DNA from: Candidatus Woesearchaeota archaeon
Lineage (GTDB): Archaea > Nanobdellota > Nanobdellia > Woesearchaeales > GW2011-AR9
Direction: 5' to 3'
DNA: 22,238 nucleotides
NCBI GenBank assembly: GCA_018303045.1
Contig: JAGVYX010000038.1
Span: forward strand, 1 to 22,238
Part shown: in pieces, positions 13,049 to 20,738 of the stretch
Numbering within the stretch: position 1 is the stretch's first letter
How the letters are laid out: each line of letters opens with the position of its first letter
Program-made: the position numbers and the translations under genes
Notes under the pieces: model-generated
The model's database searches: none
What the model was told of the DNA's origin: nothing
The model's input: only the letters and a program-made list of their open reading frames with translations

Positions 13049-14797
13049 TTAACCAAACCTCAAAACTTTGACTTCTCTGGTTTTAAGATTAACCACCGGA
13101 ACTCTGGCTGGTTCTGGTTCGTGCCCCAATTTTTCCTGAAACGTCGTCTTAGCCTGCCAGCAGCTGCCGCTGATCATCGTTATTCCGTTGTAATTAGCAA
13201 CGCTGGAATAATGAATGTGGCCAGTGATTAAAAAATCCGGGATGCTTTTTATAAGAAGCGGGTCTTCATCATGAGAAACAACGTAAGGAGTGGATCTAAA
13301 AGACGGAGCCAGATGCCTTCTTTTTAATAAAAATTTCATAATCAAGTCTGAGCGGCGATATCCTCCGGCGGCGCGAATTGATTCTACGTTAGCGACATAA
13401 TAATCAAAACTAAAGCCGTGATACATTAGCACATTAAATCCAGGAAAGGCATTGGTTCTGCCGATGTTGATCAGAGCTGGATTAGTAACCAGCTTAACAT
13501 TAGGAAGATTAAACAAATCTCCCGCAAACCGCTGATAGAATCGGGGCTGAGGTTCAGCTAAATGAACTACATCGTGGTTGCCTGGACAAATGATCACCTG
13601 GATGCGGGAAGGAATTTGCCCTAACAAGCGAGACAATTCCTGATACTGCAGGCTAATGTCGTTAATCTTTAATTCTTCTTCCTGAGAAGGATAAACCCCG
13701 ATTCCGTCAACCAAATCTCCGGCAATAAACACATACTTTACTTTTTCGGCGATTTTTTGGTGAATTTCGCTGCCAAAGCCCCCGTTTATCCAGCTTAAAA
13801 AACGATTAAATTCTTCATTTAAAAACAGAGCTGAACCAACGTGAATGTCGGATAAAAACACCGCGTATTCTTCTGCCTCGCTTTTTTTTAGTTCGTTGTT
13901 TAATGGCACGTCGGGCCAAATAATTTTATCGGCAAAGACCACTTTATCGCCGCTGGTTCCAACGATGCCTACTACCTCATCTAAAACCAAATCTTTTCCC
14001 TGCAAATACAGCTCTTTCTTGTTTTTAGAAATTAAAACCTTTATTTTTCCAGTGAAATCCTCGACGGTAATTATCAAGTGCCCAGTTTTTGTCTCGCCTT
14101 TTTCTTCGACCAAACCGATTAAGGAAACTTCCTCTCTTTCCGTTTTATTCTGAATTCTGGAAATAGCCGTCGCGTTCTGCAGCTCTCTTCGGTTGTGCAG
14201 AACGTTTTCTATAAATTTAAGCCTGGTTCTGAAAATTTTAACAAAATCGTCAACTATATACTTCTTTGGCTTGTTTTCATAAGACATGACGACAGTGACT
14301 ATAGAAGCCATTTTCTTCTCAGTTTCCAGAAGATCGCAGGCAGAAGATCCTGAATCGGCGATAATTTCTTCCGTCGAATAGGGCAACAAAGAATTAGTTT
14401 GGCTCAAATCAAGATTAATTTTTCCCGGCCCGTCTTCAAATTCTATGGAAGATTTCAGGCTAGATTCCAGGCTAGTCAGGACCTGACGCTGTTGGCAGCC
14501 TGGCTGAGTTATACTTAACCCGGCCTTTTTAAATAGCTGTAGTTGGCCCTGATACAGCTCTTCGTTTCTCTCTTTCTCGGCTTCAACTTTATAGCCATCA
14601 ATTTCATACCAGTCAACAAGGGATTTTTGCTGTTCAAGAATATCCAAATAATCTTTATTCAAAACCAAAAGATCTGCTTCGCTTTCAATGGTATCAAGAA
14701 TGGTTTGTTTGACTTCATCAGAATAAGCCAGATCTTCCTGAACTAGGATGCCTTTTTCAAAAAGATCTTCGATTAATTTTTTTTTGTCTTTACTCAT
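13049..14797 (-). CDS. polB: DNA polymerase D small (proofreading) subunit DP1
   Basis: This is the Mre11-like 3'-5' exonuclease subunit of polymerase D. The 582 residues comprise an N-terminal helical domain, a low-complexity linker (about 100-165), an OB fold (about 215-300, with VSLIGLVEEKGETKTGHLIITVEDFTG) and a calcineurin-type phosphoesterase domain. All metal motifs are present: FLSDIHVGS, FIAGDLVDG, CPGNHDV, MYHGFSFD and FLITGHIHYSS, so proofreading should be active. This differs from the eukaryotic B-subunits, which have lost them. The gene is 16 nt downstream of cdc6 and 2 nt upstream of DP2, so initiator and replicase would be made from one transcript. Confidence 0.97.
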   Translation of the reverse strand: MSKDKKKLIEDLFEKGILVQEDLAYSDEVKQTILDTIESEADLLVLNKDYLDILEQQKSLVDWYEIDGYKVEAEKERNEELYQGQLQLFKKAGLSITQPGCQQRQVLTSLESSLKSSIEFEDGPGKINLDLSQTNSLLPYSTEEIIADSGSSACDLLETEKKMASIVTVVMSYENKPKKYIVDDFVKIFRTRLKFIENVLHNRRELQNATAISRIQNKTEREEVSLIGLVEEKGETKTGHLIITVEDFTGKIKVLISKNKKELYLQGKDLVLDEVVGIVGTSGDKVVFADKIIWPDVPLNNELKKSEAEEYAVFLSDIHVGSALFLNEEFNRFLSWINGGFGSEIHQKIAEKVKYVFIAGDLVDGIGVYPSQEEELKINDISLQYQELSRLLGQIPSRIQVIICPGNHDVVHLAEPQPRFYQRFAGDLFNLPNVKLVTNPALINIGRTNAFPGFNVLMYHGFSFDYYVANVESIRAAGGYRRSDLIMKFLLKRRHLAPSFRSTPYVVSHDEDPLLIKSIPDFLITGHIHYSSVANYNGITMISGSCWQAKTTFQEKLGHEPEPARVPVVNLKTREVKVLRFG

Positions 14798-14813
14798 TTT
14801 TAATAGCTTTTGG

Positions 14814-16013
14814 TTATTGTATGCTTAACGATTTTTCCAGCAGTTCTTTCAATTTAACAACGATTTTTTCTTCGATGGAGATAGATATTTCTCTGGTTCT
14901 GCCATATCGGCCCTTAGAAATAATTCTGGCATTGATAATTCCCAACATATCTAATTCAGCTAAAACGTCTGAGATTCTTCTCTGAGTTAAGATGTTTTGT
15001 TTTATTTTCTTGCAAATTGTAGAATAGACGTCATAAATTTCTCCGGTAAAAAACACTTTTTTCTGCGGCGAGATTAATAAAATAGAATATAACACGCTTT
15101 GAAATTGCTTGGGCTGGCTGGTCGTGGCGTTAATTATTTTGTCGGATTCAACTTTCTTTTCAGCTTCATCCAGGTGTTGAATTTCAACGATTTTTGAGCC
15201 GCTTCGTTCGGCAATTTCCCCAGCAACCCGCAACAAGTCTATAGCGCGCCGAGCGTCGCCGTGTTCCCGGGCAGCATAAGCTGCGCATTTTTCAATAACG
15301 CCAGGCTGCACCACACCAGAAGAAAAAGATTTTTCAGCCCGCTTTTTTAAAATTTCCTGGATTTGCAGCGCATTATAGGGAGGAAAAATAATTTCTTCTT
15401 CAGACAGACTGCTCTTTACCCGAGGATCAAGATTTTCAGCAAAAACTAAGTTATTAGAGATCCCAATAAGGCAGATTTGCGATCTTTTTAGTTCTGAATT
15501 TATCCTGGTTAAGTTGTAAAGAATCTCGTCGCCTATTTTTTTGGTCAGCTGGTCTATTTCATCTAATACTAAAAGAACAACTCTGGTTTGTTGATCTAAT
15601 AAACCATAAAAAATATTATAAACTTCATCCGTTGGCAACCCTGTAGGAGGAATTTCTTCGCCAAATTCCTTAATCAACTGAGCCACCAGCCGGTATTCCG
15701 TGTCGGCTACCCTTTTAAGCTTGCAATTAATGTAAATGATTTTGCATTTGATGTTATTGTTCTCAGCGACAGCCTGCATCATTTTTAGCACGTGCTTAAC
15801 CGAAAGTGTTTTGCCGCTGCCGGTTTTTCCATATAAAAAAAGATTAGAGGGTTTTTCCAATCTTAAGGATGGGGCCAAAACATTAGCTACTTCTTGCAGC
15901 TGCTCTTCTCGATATAAAACTTCTTCAGGAACAAACGAAGATAGCAATACAGACTTATCTTTAAACAAAGAGTCTTGTTTAAGATAATTTTCAAAAAAAG
16001 AATCTATTTTCAT
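14814..16013 (-). CDS. cdc6: Orc1/Cdc6 replication initiator
   Basis: This AAA+ initiator binds origin recognition boxes and loads MCM. The 399-aa protein has an N-terminal EEVLYREEQLQEVANVL, Walker A GKTGSGKT (62-69), Walker B VLLVLDEIDQL (Asp-Glu at 151-152), sensor 1 GISNN and sensor 2 HGDARRAIDLLRVAGEIAE (around 251-269). A C-terminal winged helix (about 310-399) contains ILTQRRISDVLAELDMLGIINARIISKGRYGRTREI, which would contact the ORB G-string and dyad. It is the only cdc6 in the window and lies directly beside the putative origin. An ORB-like site overlaps its leader, so autoregulation is likely (inference). It heads the operon with both PolD subunits. Confidence 0.97.
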   Translation of the reverse strand: MKIDSFFENYLKQDSLFKDKSVLLSSFVPEEVLYREEQLQEVANVLAPSLRLEKPSNLFLYGKTGSGKTLSVKHVLKMMQAVAENNNIKCKIIYINCKLKRVADTEYRLVAQLIKEFGEEIPPTGLPTDEVYNIFYGLLDQQTRVVLLVLDEIDQLTKKIGDEILYNLTRINSELKRSQICLIGISNNLVFAENLDPRVKSSLSEEEIIFPPYNALQIQEILKKRAEKSFSSGVVQPGVIEKCAAYAAREHGDARRAIDLLRVAGEIAERSGSKIVEIQHLDEAEKKVESDKIINATTSQPKQFQSVLYSILLISPQKKVFFTGEIYDVYSTICKKIKQNILTQRRISDVLAELDMLGIINARIISKGRYGRTREISISIEEKIVVKLKELLEKSLSIQ

Positions 16014-16020
16014 CTTTTGA

Positions 16021-16041
16021 CACCCCTTCGTTTCCTATGGA
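16021..16041 (-). promoter_or_regulatory. ORB-like Orc1/Cdc6 binding site A, overlapping the cdc6 leader
   Basis: On the minus strand it contains CCATAGGAAACGAAGGGG, with the short dyad and the G-string of the archaeal ORB consensus. It ends about 7 nt before the cdc6 ATG, so its G-run could also act as that gene's ribosome site, and Cdc6 binding would cover the start of its own gene. Confidence 0.8.
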
Positions 16042-16070
16042 TTTTATCATTTTTCTTCAATTACTGAAAC

Positions 16071-16124
16071 TAATTAAATTAAAGTAAAAAGTAATCTAGA
16101 AAACAAATTACTTCAATTTAATTA
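16071..16124. repeat. Imperfect inverted repeat in the origin
   Basis: taattaaattaaagtaa at 16071-16087 pairs with attacttcaatttaatta at 16107-16124 with one mismatch in the core. It lies between ORB-like sites A and B. Confidence 0.7.
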
Positions 16125-16130
16125 AATCAT

Positions 16131-16155
16131 CCACCCCTTTTCTTCTCATGGAACA
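16131..16155 (-). promoter_or_regulatory. ORB-like site B
   Basis: The minus strand reads TTCCATGAGAAGAAAAGGGG followed by TGG. It matches site A at about 15 of 20 aligned bases, including CCAT and AAGGGGTG, in the same orientation as site A. Confidence 0.6.
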
Positions 16156-16173
16156 ATAACTATAAATAGTTAT
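16156..16173. repeat. Inverted repeat ATAACTA-taaa-TAGTTAT
   Basis: Perfect 7-bp arms around a 4-nt loop, directly beside ORB-like site B on its dyad side. Confidence 0.75.
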
Positions 16174-16199
16174 CTTTGAATCGAGCAGTAGTAAATTCT

Positions 16200-16220
16200 T
16201 ATATCAATTAATTTGATATA
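16200..16220. repeat. Inverted repeat TATATCAA-ttaat-TTGATATA
   Basis: Perfect 8-bp arms around a 5-nt loop within the AT-rich half of the origin. Confidence 0.75.
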
Positions 16221-16300
16221 AAAAAAGTAAACTTCTGATAAAATTTATAGTAAAAATCCTTAATTTTTGAATAGGATTTCTATATCTATGCCAAAGGATA

Positions 16301-16340
16301 TAAATTTTCATAAAAATTTAAGCCTTTTGTATACAAAAGG
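16301..16340. repeat. Two adjacent palindromes, including an 18-bp perfect palindrome
   Basis: TAAATTTT/AAAATTTA (16301-16308 and 16313-16320, 4-nt loop) is followed 2 nt later by the gapless palindrome CCTTTTGTATACAAAAGG (16323-16340). The latter has the form of an operator for a homodimeric DNA-binding protein. It lies about 70 bp inside the origin's midpoint and is not an ORB. Confidence 0.8.
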
Positions 16341-16426
16341 TACAACATTCTGTCTGAAATTCTAGATCTTTTGGTATCGCTCGCCTTTAACTGTCTTAAG
16401 GATTAAATTTCTAGGGAAACTCGCTA

Positions 16427-16500
16427 TTAAATAAATCTATTTTATAATAATCATATCTTATTTATTTATATTATTTATATTATTTATTACTATATTGAAA
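16427..16500. other. AT-rich run, probable duplex unwinding element
   Basis: Roughly 70 bases consist almost only of A and T, with repeated ttatttata/ttatttat words, located between ORB-like sites B and C. This is the expected melting site of an archaeal origin; melting itself is inferred. Confidence 0.6.
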
Positions 16501-16525
16501 AGAATAAAGAAGCAAACGGTGATTG

Positions 16526-16546
16526 TTCCTAAAGAAACGAAGGTTG
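16526..16546 (+). promoter_or_regulatory. ORB-like site C
   Basis: The plus strand reads TTCCTAAAGAAACGAAGGTT. It shares TCC and the core GAAACGAAGG with site A but has a shorter G-string. It faces sites A and B across the AT-rich run. Confidence 0.6.
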
Positions 16547-16636
16547 ATTTGCTTAATAACTTACGATTTACTTTTTTTTGCACTAAAAAGAGGCTAAAAG
16601 GGACTTTTTTAACACAATAAAACTATTAAATTAGAT

Positions 16637-16657
16637 TCCATAGGAAATAGAGGGGCG
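16637..16657 (+). promoter_or_regulatory. ORB-like site D, abutting the first 53-bp iteron
   Basis: The plus strand reads TCCATAGGAAATAGAGGGG followed by CG. It is identical to site A at 17 of 21 positions but in the opposite orientation, 616 bp away. Its G-string runs straight into the first iteron. Confidence 0.72.
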
Positions 16658-16815
16658 TTATATTATCATTAGCTGTACTAATATTTATTAAATTTGGACT
16701 AAGAAGGAGGTTATATTATCATTAGCTGTACTAATATCCATTAAGTTTTGATTAAGAAGGAGGTTATATTATCATTAGCCGTGTTAATATTCATTAAATA
16801 TTTATTAAGTTTTGA
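16657..16815 (+). repeat. Three 53-bp direct repeats (iterons) in the origin
   Basis: The copies begin GTTATATTATCATTAG at 16657, 16710 and 16763, an exact 53-bp spacing. Each has the dyad ATTAGCTGTACTAAT (ATTAGCCGTGTTAAT in copy 3), then an AT-rich part with ATTAA, then TTTGGACTAAG or TTTTGATTAAG and GAAGGAG leading into the next copy. Copies 1 and 2 are nearly identical; copy 3 diverges after its first 40 bases. The unit is non-coding and does not match any ORB-type repeat that I know. Confidence 0.88.
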
Positions 16816-16959
16816 CTAACGATTAAATAACGGTTTATCTTTTTTTAAGATGTTAAAGCTTTATCCAAAAAATCAGGCGCTGGTTATTTATTGGATGAAA
16901 CCGGATGTTAAGTAGGGTTATTAACCTAAGAAAAAATTTAATTTAAGCTTATAAGAAGT

Positions 16960-16967
16960 TTTAAATA
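16960..16967 (+). promoter_or_regulatory. TATA box of the SpoIIM-family gene
   Basis: TTTAAATA is centred about 26 nt before ATG 16990, predicting a leaderless transcript. A second ATTTAAATAT at 16971-16980 is too close to serve. Confidence 0.5.
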
Positions 16968-16989
16968 GGAATTTAAATATCTTTTTGTT

Positions 16990-17844
16990 ATGGTTTTAGA
17001 GTTGTTGTTTAATCCGTTTAGTTTGAAAAAAAAACCGTGGGAAATGTTTATTGGCGGTTTTTTTTATTCTATAGTGGCTTTAATGCTGTCCTACCTAGTT
17101 TTTAGAGAAATAGCTGGTATCCTTATGGTTTTTTTAATCGTTTTGTCAACTTTGCCGATGGTTTACACCGCCATTAAAAATGAAGAAGAATTAGATTTGC
17201 GTTACGACAAAGAATGGTTTTTATTAAAAGAACACACTAAAGTTTTAATTTTTTTAATGTTTTTATTTTTAGGAATAACTGTGGCGTTAATGTTTGCTTA
17301 TTTAATCCTGCCGCAATCTGTAACTAATATAATTTTTGATCTGCAAAGGACAGCCATTATTAATGTAAACTCTTCTATACAATCCAGCGTAACAGGAGGA
17401 GTTACTAAACTTGAGTTGTTAGGCAAAATTATGTTTAATAACATCAAAGTGTTGTTTTTTTGTTTGCTTTTTTCTTTATTGTACGGAGCTGGAGCTATTT
17501 TTATTTTAACTTGGAACGCTTCAGTTATTGCTACCGCTATCGGAGCTTTAGTTAAAACTGAAATTGCCAAAGCCTCGTCTGTGATTGGTTTCACTTCTAT
17601 TTCCAGTTATTTTGGAATAACCACCTTCAGTTTTTTTCGTTATATGATTCATGGCTTTTTTGAAATTGCGGCGTATTTTATTGCCGGGTTAGCTGGCGGG
17701 ATTATATCTATAGCTCTAATTAAACACAATCTAAAGGAAAGAAGAGTTTTAGTTGATTCTTTGGATTTAATTTTAATTAGCTTAGCGATGCTGTTAGTTG
17801 CTGCGTTAATTGAAGTATTTATAACTCCAATACTATTTGGTTAA
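16990..17844 (+). CDS. SpoIIM/DUF95-family integral membrane protein
   Basis: The 284-aa protein has about six membrane helices (approximately 18-38, 41-60, 84-106, 150-175, 213-243 and 257-282). It matches the stage II sporulation protein M/DUF95 family common in archaea. The typical later motif is FNNIKVLFFCLLFSLLYGAGAIFILTWNASVIATAIG, followed by a helix-rich region with YMIHGFFEIAAYFIAGLAGG, close to the family's H-G-x-x-E-x-x-A-x-x-I-A-G signature. The role in archaea is unknown. It is transcribed away from the origin and ends tail-to-tail with the RPA-like gene, 99 bp apart. AT-richness and Phe/Leu TTT/TTA codon use are high, as expected for a membrane protein here. Confidence 0.85.
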   Translation: MVLELLFNPFSLKKKPWEMFIGGFFYSIVALMLSYLVFREIAGILMVFLIVLSTLPMVYTAIKNEEELDLRYDKEWFLLKEHTKVLIFLMFLFLGITVALMFAYLILPQSVTNIIFDLQRTAIINVNSSIQSSVTGGVTKLELLGKIMFNNIKVLFFCLLFSLLYGAGAIFILTWNASVIATAIGALVKTEIAKASSVIGFTSISSYFGITTFSFFRYMIHGFFEIAAYFIAGLAGGIISIALIKHNLKERRVLVDSLDLILISLAMLLVAALIEVFITPILFG

Positions 17845-17892
17845 ATGTGATTCGGTTTTCTGATTATTACTGCTGTGTTGCATAAATACGAA

Positions 17893-17921
17893 ATAAACAA
17901 TCAATACATAAACAATCAATA
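17893..17921 (+). repeat. Direct repeat ATAAACAATCAATA, two copies
   Basis: Copies lie at 17893-17906 and 17908-17921, a 15-bp period, in the gap between two convergent genes. No terminator hairpin is evident. Confidence 0.7.
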
Positions 17922-17943
17922 ATTACAGAAAGTCAGAGTTTGA

Positions 17944-18642
17944 TTAAAATATTTTAGCGATTTTTGATTTTTGAAAAATATCGCCGCTCTCCAGCATTCT
18001 TTCGATTAGCTTTTCTGTTTCTGCCAAGGGAGACTTTTCAATGATTTCTTCAATTGTTGCTCCAGAACCAGAATCTAGTTTGTTAATCAAGTCAATTAAT
18101 TTTTCAACAGGAAATTTTGACTTGTCCGGATCGGCGGCCAGTTCCATTTTTTGGCTCGAATCTTTTTGGGCGGTTTTTTCAACTATTTTAATTTCTGGTT
18201 TATCTTGAGACGATTCGGGCTGAAAAACAGGTTGGGTTTGTTTTTTTTCCTTCCTTGAAGCGCATTGCACCTTCAGCCATAGAGGATCAACGACTTTAAT
18301 TATTTCCGGAGCAAGATATTTTACTTGGTTAAACAATCTTACTTTGGCTACCAGTAGAATGGCCGCGCCAATAGACAAATTTTCTAATTCTTTTTTTTCT
18401 TCGAAAAGTTTTACATTTAAAATGGCAGTTCCATCGTCAACCAACAGGCTGGCAACAGTTCCTTGAAGTTCTTTATCGACGATAACACCGTAATTAAATA
18501 TCCGATATAATCTTTCATCGTCTTTAGTTAGAAGAAAGCTTGGCTGGGAAGGCTCATCTTTTATTACAGTTCCATCATTAATTTCTTTAAAGCTAATTCT
18601 CTTGACAACGCTTCGCGCTAGCAGATTATTTGCTGGATTCAT
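17944..18642 (-). CDS. RPA-like single-stranded DNA-binding protein (OB fold plus winged helix)
   Basis: The 232-aa protein begins ARSVVKRISFKEINDGTVI, then an OB fold (about 45-125) with YRIFNYGVIVDKELQGTVASLLVDDGTAILNVKLFE and the closing helix-strand YLAPEIIKVVDPLW. A charged, disordered linker (about 130-170) leads to a C-terminal winged-helix-like domain (FPVEKLIDLINKLDSGSGATIEEIIEKS...LIERMLESGDIFQ). This order, OB fold then linker then winged helix, is that of RPA32/Rpa2. It most likely binds single-stranded DNA behind MCM. Its ATG overlaps the MCM TGA (ATGA, 18639-18642), so the two are co-translated. I could not name an exact orthologous family. Confidence 0.8.
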   Translation of the reverse strand: MNPANNLLARSVVKRISFKEINDGTVIKDEPSQPSFLLTKDDERLYRIFNYGVIVDKELQGTVASLLVDDGTAILNVKLFEEKKELENLSIGAAILLVAKVRLFNQVKYLAPEIIKVVDPLWLKVQCASRKEKKQTQPVFQPESSQDKPEIKIVEKTAQKDSSQKMELAADPDKSKFPVEKLIDLINKLDSGSGATIEEIIEKSPLAETEKLIERMLESGDIFQKSKIAKIF

Positions 18643-20660
18643 AACCTCTGAATAAACCCTCTTTTTGGCTCAAAAACATCTCCTGACCGCCGTAATTTTT
18701 CTAAAGTGTCTTCTACTACGTCCCTAGTCAAATTTTTCTCCTGCGCTGCTTCAAGGATGTTTTCAAAAGGGATAATTTTAGAATTAAGCTGCTGCTCCAA
18801 GGCGCTAAGAATTTCTTTAATCGTAGAGATTCCACTTCTTTGGCTGGCAGTTATTTTACTGCCTAAACGGTCAATGTCAATTTGACCAGTTTCGGAATCC
18901 TTAGCAATCTGGTTTAAGCAGTAATCAACCAAACCGATGGCCTTCTGGGCATCTTCTTTAGCCACAACTAGGGACAGCCTTATCTTAGCCGCAGCTTCAG
19001 ATAATCTTACCAGCCCTTCCAGCTGCCTAGCTGTGATTGGTATGCTTTTCACCCCCCCGTCGTCTGCTAAGCCTTTGTTTCTCATGCCGATATAATATTC
19101 TTTTAACTCTTGAATTGCTTCATCAGACATTTTCGGCTGTAATTTTTGCCGAACATATGCAAAATATTTTCTTAATAATTCCGAACTAATTTCTGCCACA
19201 GCCTTTTCCGGGTTTTGGTGCAAGCTTAAAATAAAAGAAGCCGCCAGCTCGTCTTTTTCTCGGTTAGGCAGGTCTTTAATGGGGAAAATTAAATCAAAAC
19301 GATTAATTAAGGTCGGAGGCATATCGATTTGATTAGCGACTAAATCATAAGGATCAAACCTTCCAAACTTTGGATTGGCTGCGGCAATTACTGTGGTTTC
19401 GCAACTAAGGGTGGCCTGAATATTGGCTTTGGCAATGCTTACTGTTTGCTGCTCTAAAGCCTCATGCAGGGCGGAACGGTCTTCTTTTCCCATTTTGTCT
19501 AGTTCGTCAATTACGGCAAAGCCTCGATTGGCCAGAACTAGAGTGCCTGCTTCCAGGCTCCAGCCGCCAAGAAACTCGTCTTTAACCACAGAAGCAGTCA
19601 GTCCTGCGCCAGTAGCTCCTTTGCCGCTGGTAAACCTGGCCTTGGGAGCTACTTTGGTTATCCTTTTAAGAAGCTGAGATTTGCCGCTGCCTGGATCGCC
19701 AATTAATAACATATGCATATCTCCTCTGGTAACAACCCCATCTGGCCTGACTTTCCGGCAGCCGCCAGCTAACTGCAGAACCAGGGCTTCTTTAATTTTA
19801 TCATGGCCATAAATCGAAGGCGCAATGCTGTTGGCCAGCATTCTTAAAGGATTTCCAGAATTAGCAATTTCTTTTATTTTAACTAAATCTTCCTCATCAA
19901 CCTTAAGCTGGGTAAAATCATCCTGTATGGGCTCTAAGTAATTGGCTTCAATGATTAAATCGTATTTGGTGGACTGCCCTCCAGTCTTAAGAGTGATGGG
20001 CACTTCCGTAACCCATCCGCTTAGCCGTACACGCGACCCAGGGCTGCTCCGCCGTTCAGAAAAAGGCGAAACCAAATCGTCTTTCAAAAAAACATTAATC
20101 CGTTTAGGCTGGGTCCCATCCAGCTCGTCTGGAGATTCTTCTAAAACCAGCCCCTGGCCGTCAACCAAAGCCTTAGAAATTTCCTTAAATTTACCCTTTC
20201 TGCCGCAGCCGCACCGCGTTGGCTCTTTGTATTTTTTATCAAGCTGCAAGACGTTAAGGATATTGCCGCAAGAGGGGCATTCAAATTTAGCTGCCGTTAC
20301 ATGCGGCCTCACGTCTGTTTTGTTTCTAACAATTCCGTCAATTAAAACAAACTTGTTTAAGTGTTTGCTTCGAATCTCACTTATTTTTATTCTTTGAGAA
20401 TCAGGAAGGTTGCTTAGGCGGACAGTAAATTTGCTGATTTTTTTAGAAAGCTCAAACTCTTTGACTGCCAGCTCTCCTGCTTTTAACAACTCTTCCGGCG
20501 CCTCCAGAATTTCTTCAGAAAGATCAGTATTAAATTTAATTAATTCGGAAAAATTTAATATGAGGAATTCCTGGCCTTTTCTTACCGCTTCCAACAATTG
20601 CGGATAATAATTTTGCTCGATAAATTCTTTAAAAAACCTTATTTGTTCATCTACTTCCAT
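18639..20660 (-). CDS. mcm: Replicative DNA helicase MCM
   Basis: This is the hexameric 3'-5' helicase of the archaeal replisome. The 673 residues include an N-terminal domain with a zinc site (C128, C131, C150, C152), an OB fold with the hairpin loop region, and the AAA+ core: Walker A GDPGSGKS (321-328), the helix-2-insert region TGAGLTASVV (350-359), Walker B FAVIDELDKM (381-390), sensor 1 AAANPKFGRF and the arginine finger LINRFDLIF (Arg454). A winged helix ends the protein (about 600-673). There is no intein. The ribosome site GGGGAGTG precedes the ATG. It lies 78 bp downstream of TBP and is translationally coupled to the RPA-like gene. Confidence 0.98.
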   Translation of the reverse strand: MEVDEQIRFFKEFIEQNYYPQLLEAVRKGQEFLILNFSELIKFNTDLSEEILEAPEELLKAGELAVKEFELSKKISKFTVRLSNLPDSQRIKISEIRSKHLNKFVLIDGIVRNKTDVRPHVTAAKFECPSCGNILNVLQLDKKYKEPTRCGCGRKGKFKEISKALVDGQGLVLEESPDELDGTQPKRINVFLKDDLVSPFSERRSSPGSRVRLSGWVTEVPITLKTGGQSTKYDLIIEANYLEPIQDDFTQLKVDEEDLVKIKEIANSGNPLRMLANSIAPSIYGHDKIKEALVLQLAGGCRKVRPDGVVTRGDMHMLLIGDPGSGKSQLLKRITKVAPKARFTSGKGATGAGLTASVVKDEFLGGWSLEAGTLVLANRGFAVIDELDKMGKEDRSALHEALEQQTVSIAKANIQATLSCETTVIAAANPKFGRFDPYDLVANQIDMPPTLINRFDLIFPIKDLPNREKDELAASFILSLHQNPEKAVAEISSELLRKYFAYVRQKLQPKMSDEAIQELKEYYIGMRNKGLADDGGVKSIPITARQLEGLVRLSEAAAKIRLSLVVAKEDAQKAIGLVDYCLNQIAKDSETGQIDIDRLGSKITASQRSGISTIKEILSALEQQLNSKIIPFENILEAAQEKNLTRDVVEDTLEKLRRSGDVFEPKRGFIQRL

Positions 20661-20738
20661 TTAAACACTCCCCTAATAGATAACCCTAAAAAATCAAAGG
20701 AAAGAACTTAACTTAAAGATTTCTCTATTCTAATACAG

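Larger units (their letters stand above)
16014..16989. other. Putative chromosomal replication origin (oriC)
   Basis: This gene-free, strongly AT-rich stretch lies between cdc6 and a divergently transcribed membrane protein gene. It has ORB-like sites in opposite orientations at its two sides (two minus-facing at 16021-16041 and 16131-16155, two plus-facing at 16526-16546 and 16637-16657), an almost pure AT run between them, several palindromes, and three 53-bp direct repeats. Inverted ORBs flanking an AT-rich duplex unwinding element next to cdc6 is the classic arrangement of archaeal origins. No open reading frame of note is present. Origin activity itself is inference. Confidence 0.85.

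Noticed and set aside
16408..16424. Further ORB candidate TTTCTAGGGAAACTCG
   Set aside because: It has the GGAAAC core but no G-string, so it was not counted with the four sites.
16700..16770. AAGGAGG stretches in the iterons as ribosome sites of small genes
   Set aside because: No start codon follows at a suitable distance and no open frame of useful length exists; they fit better as part of the repeated binding module.
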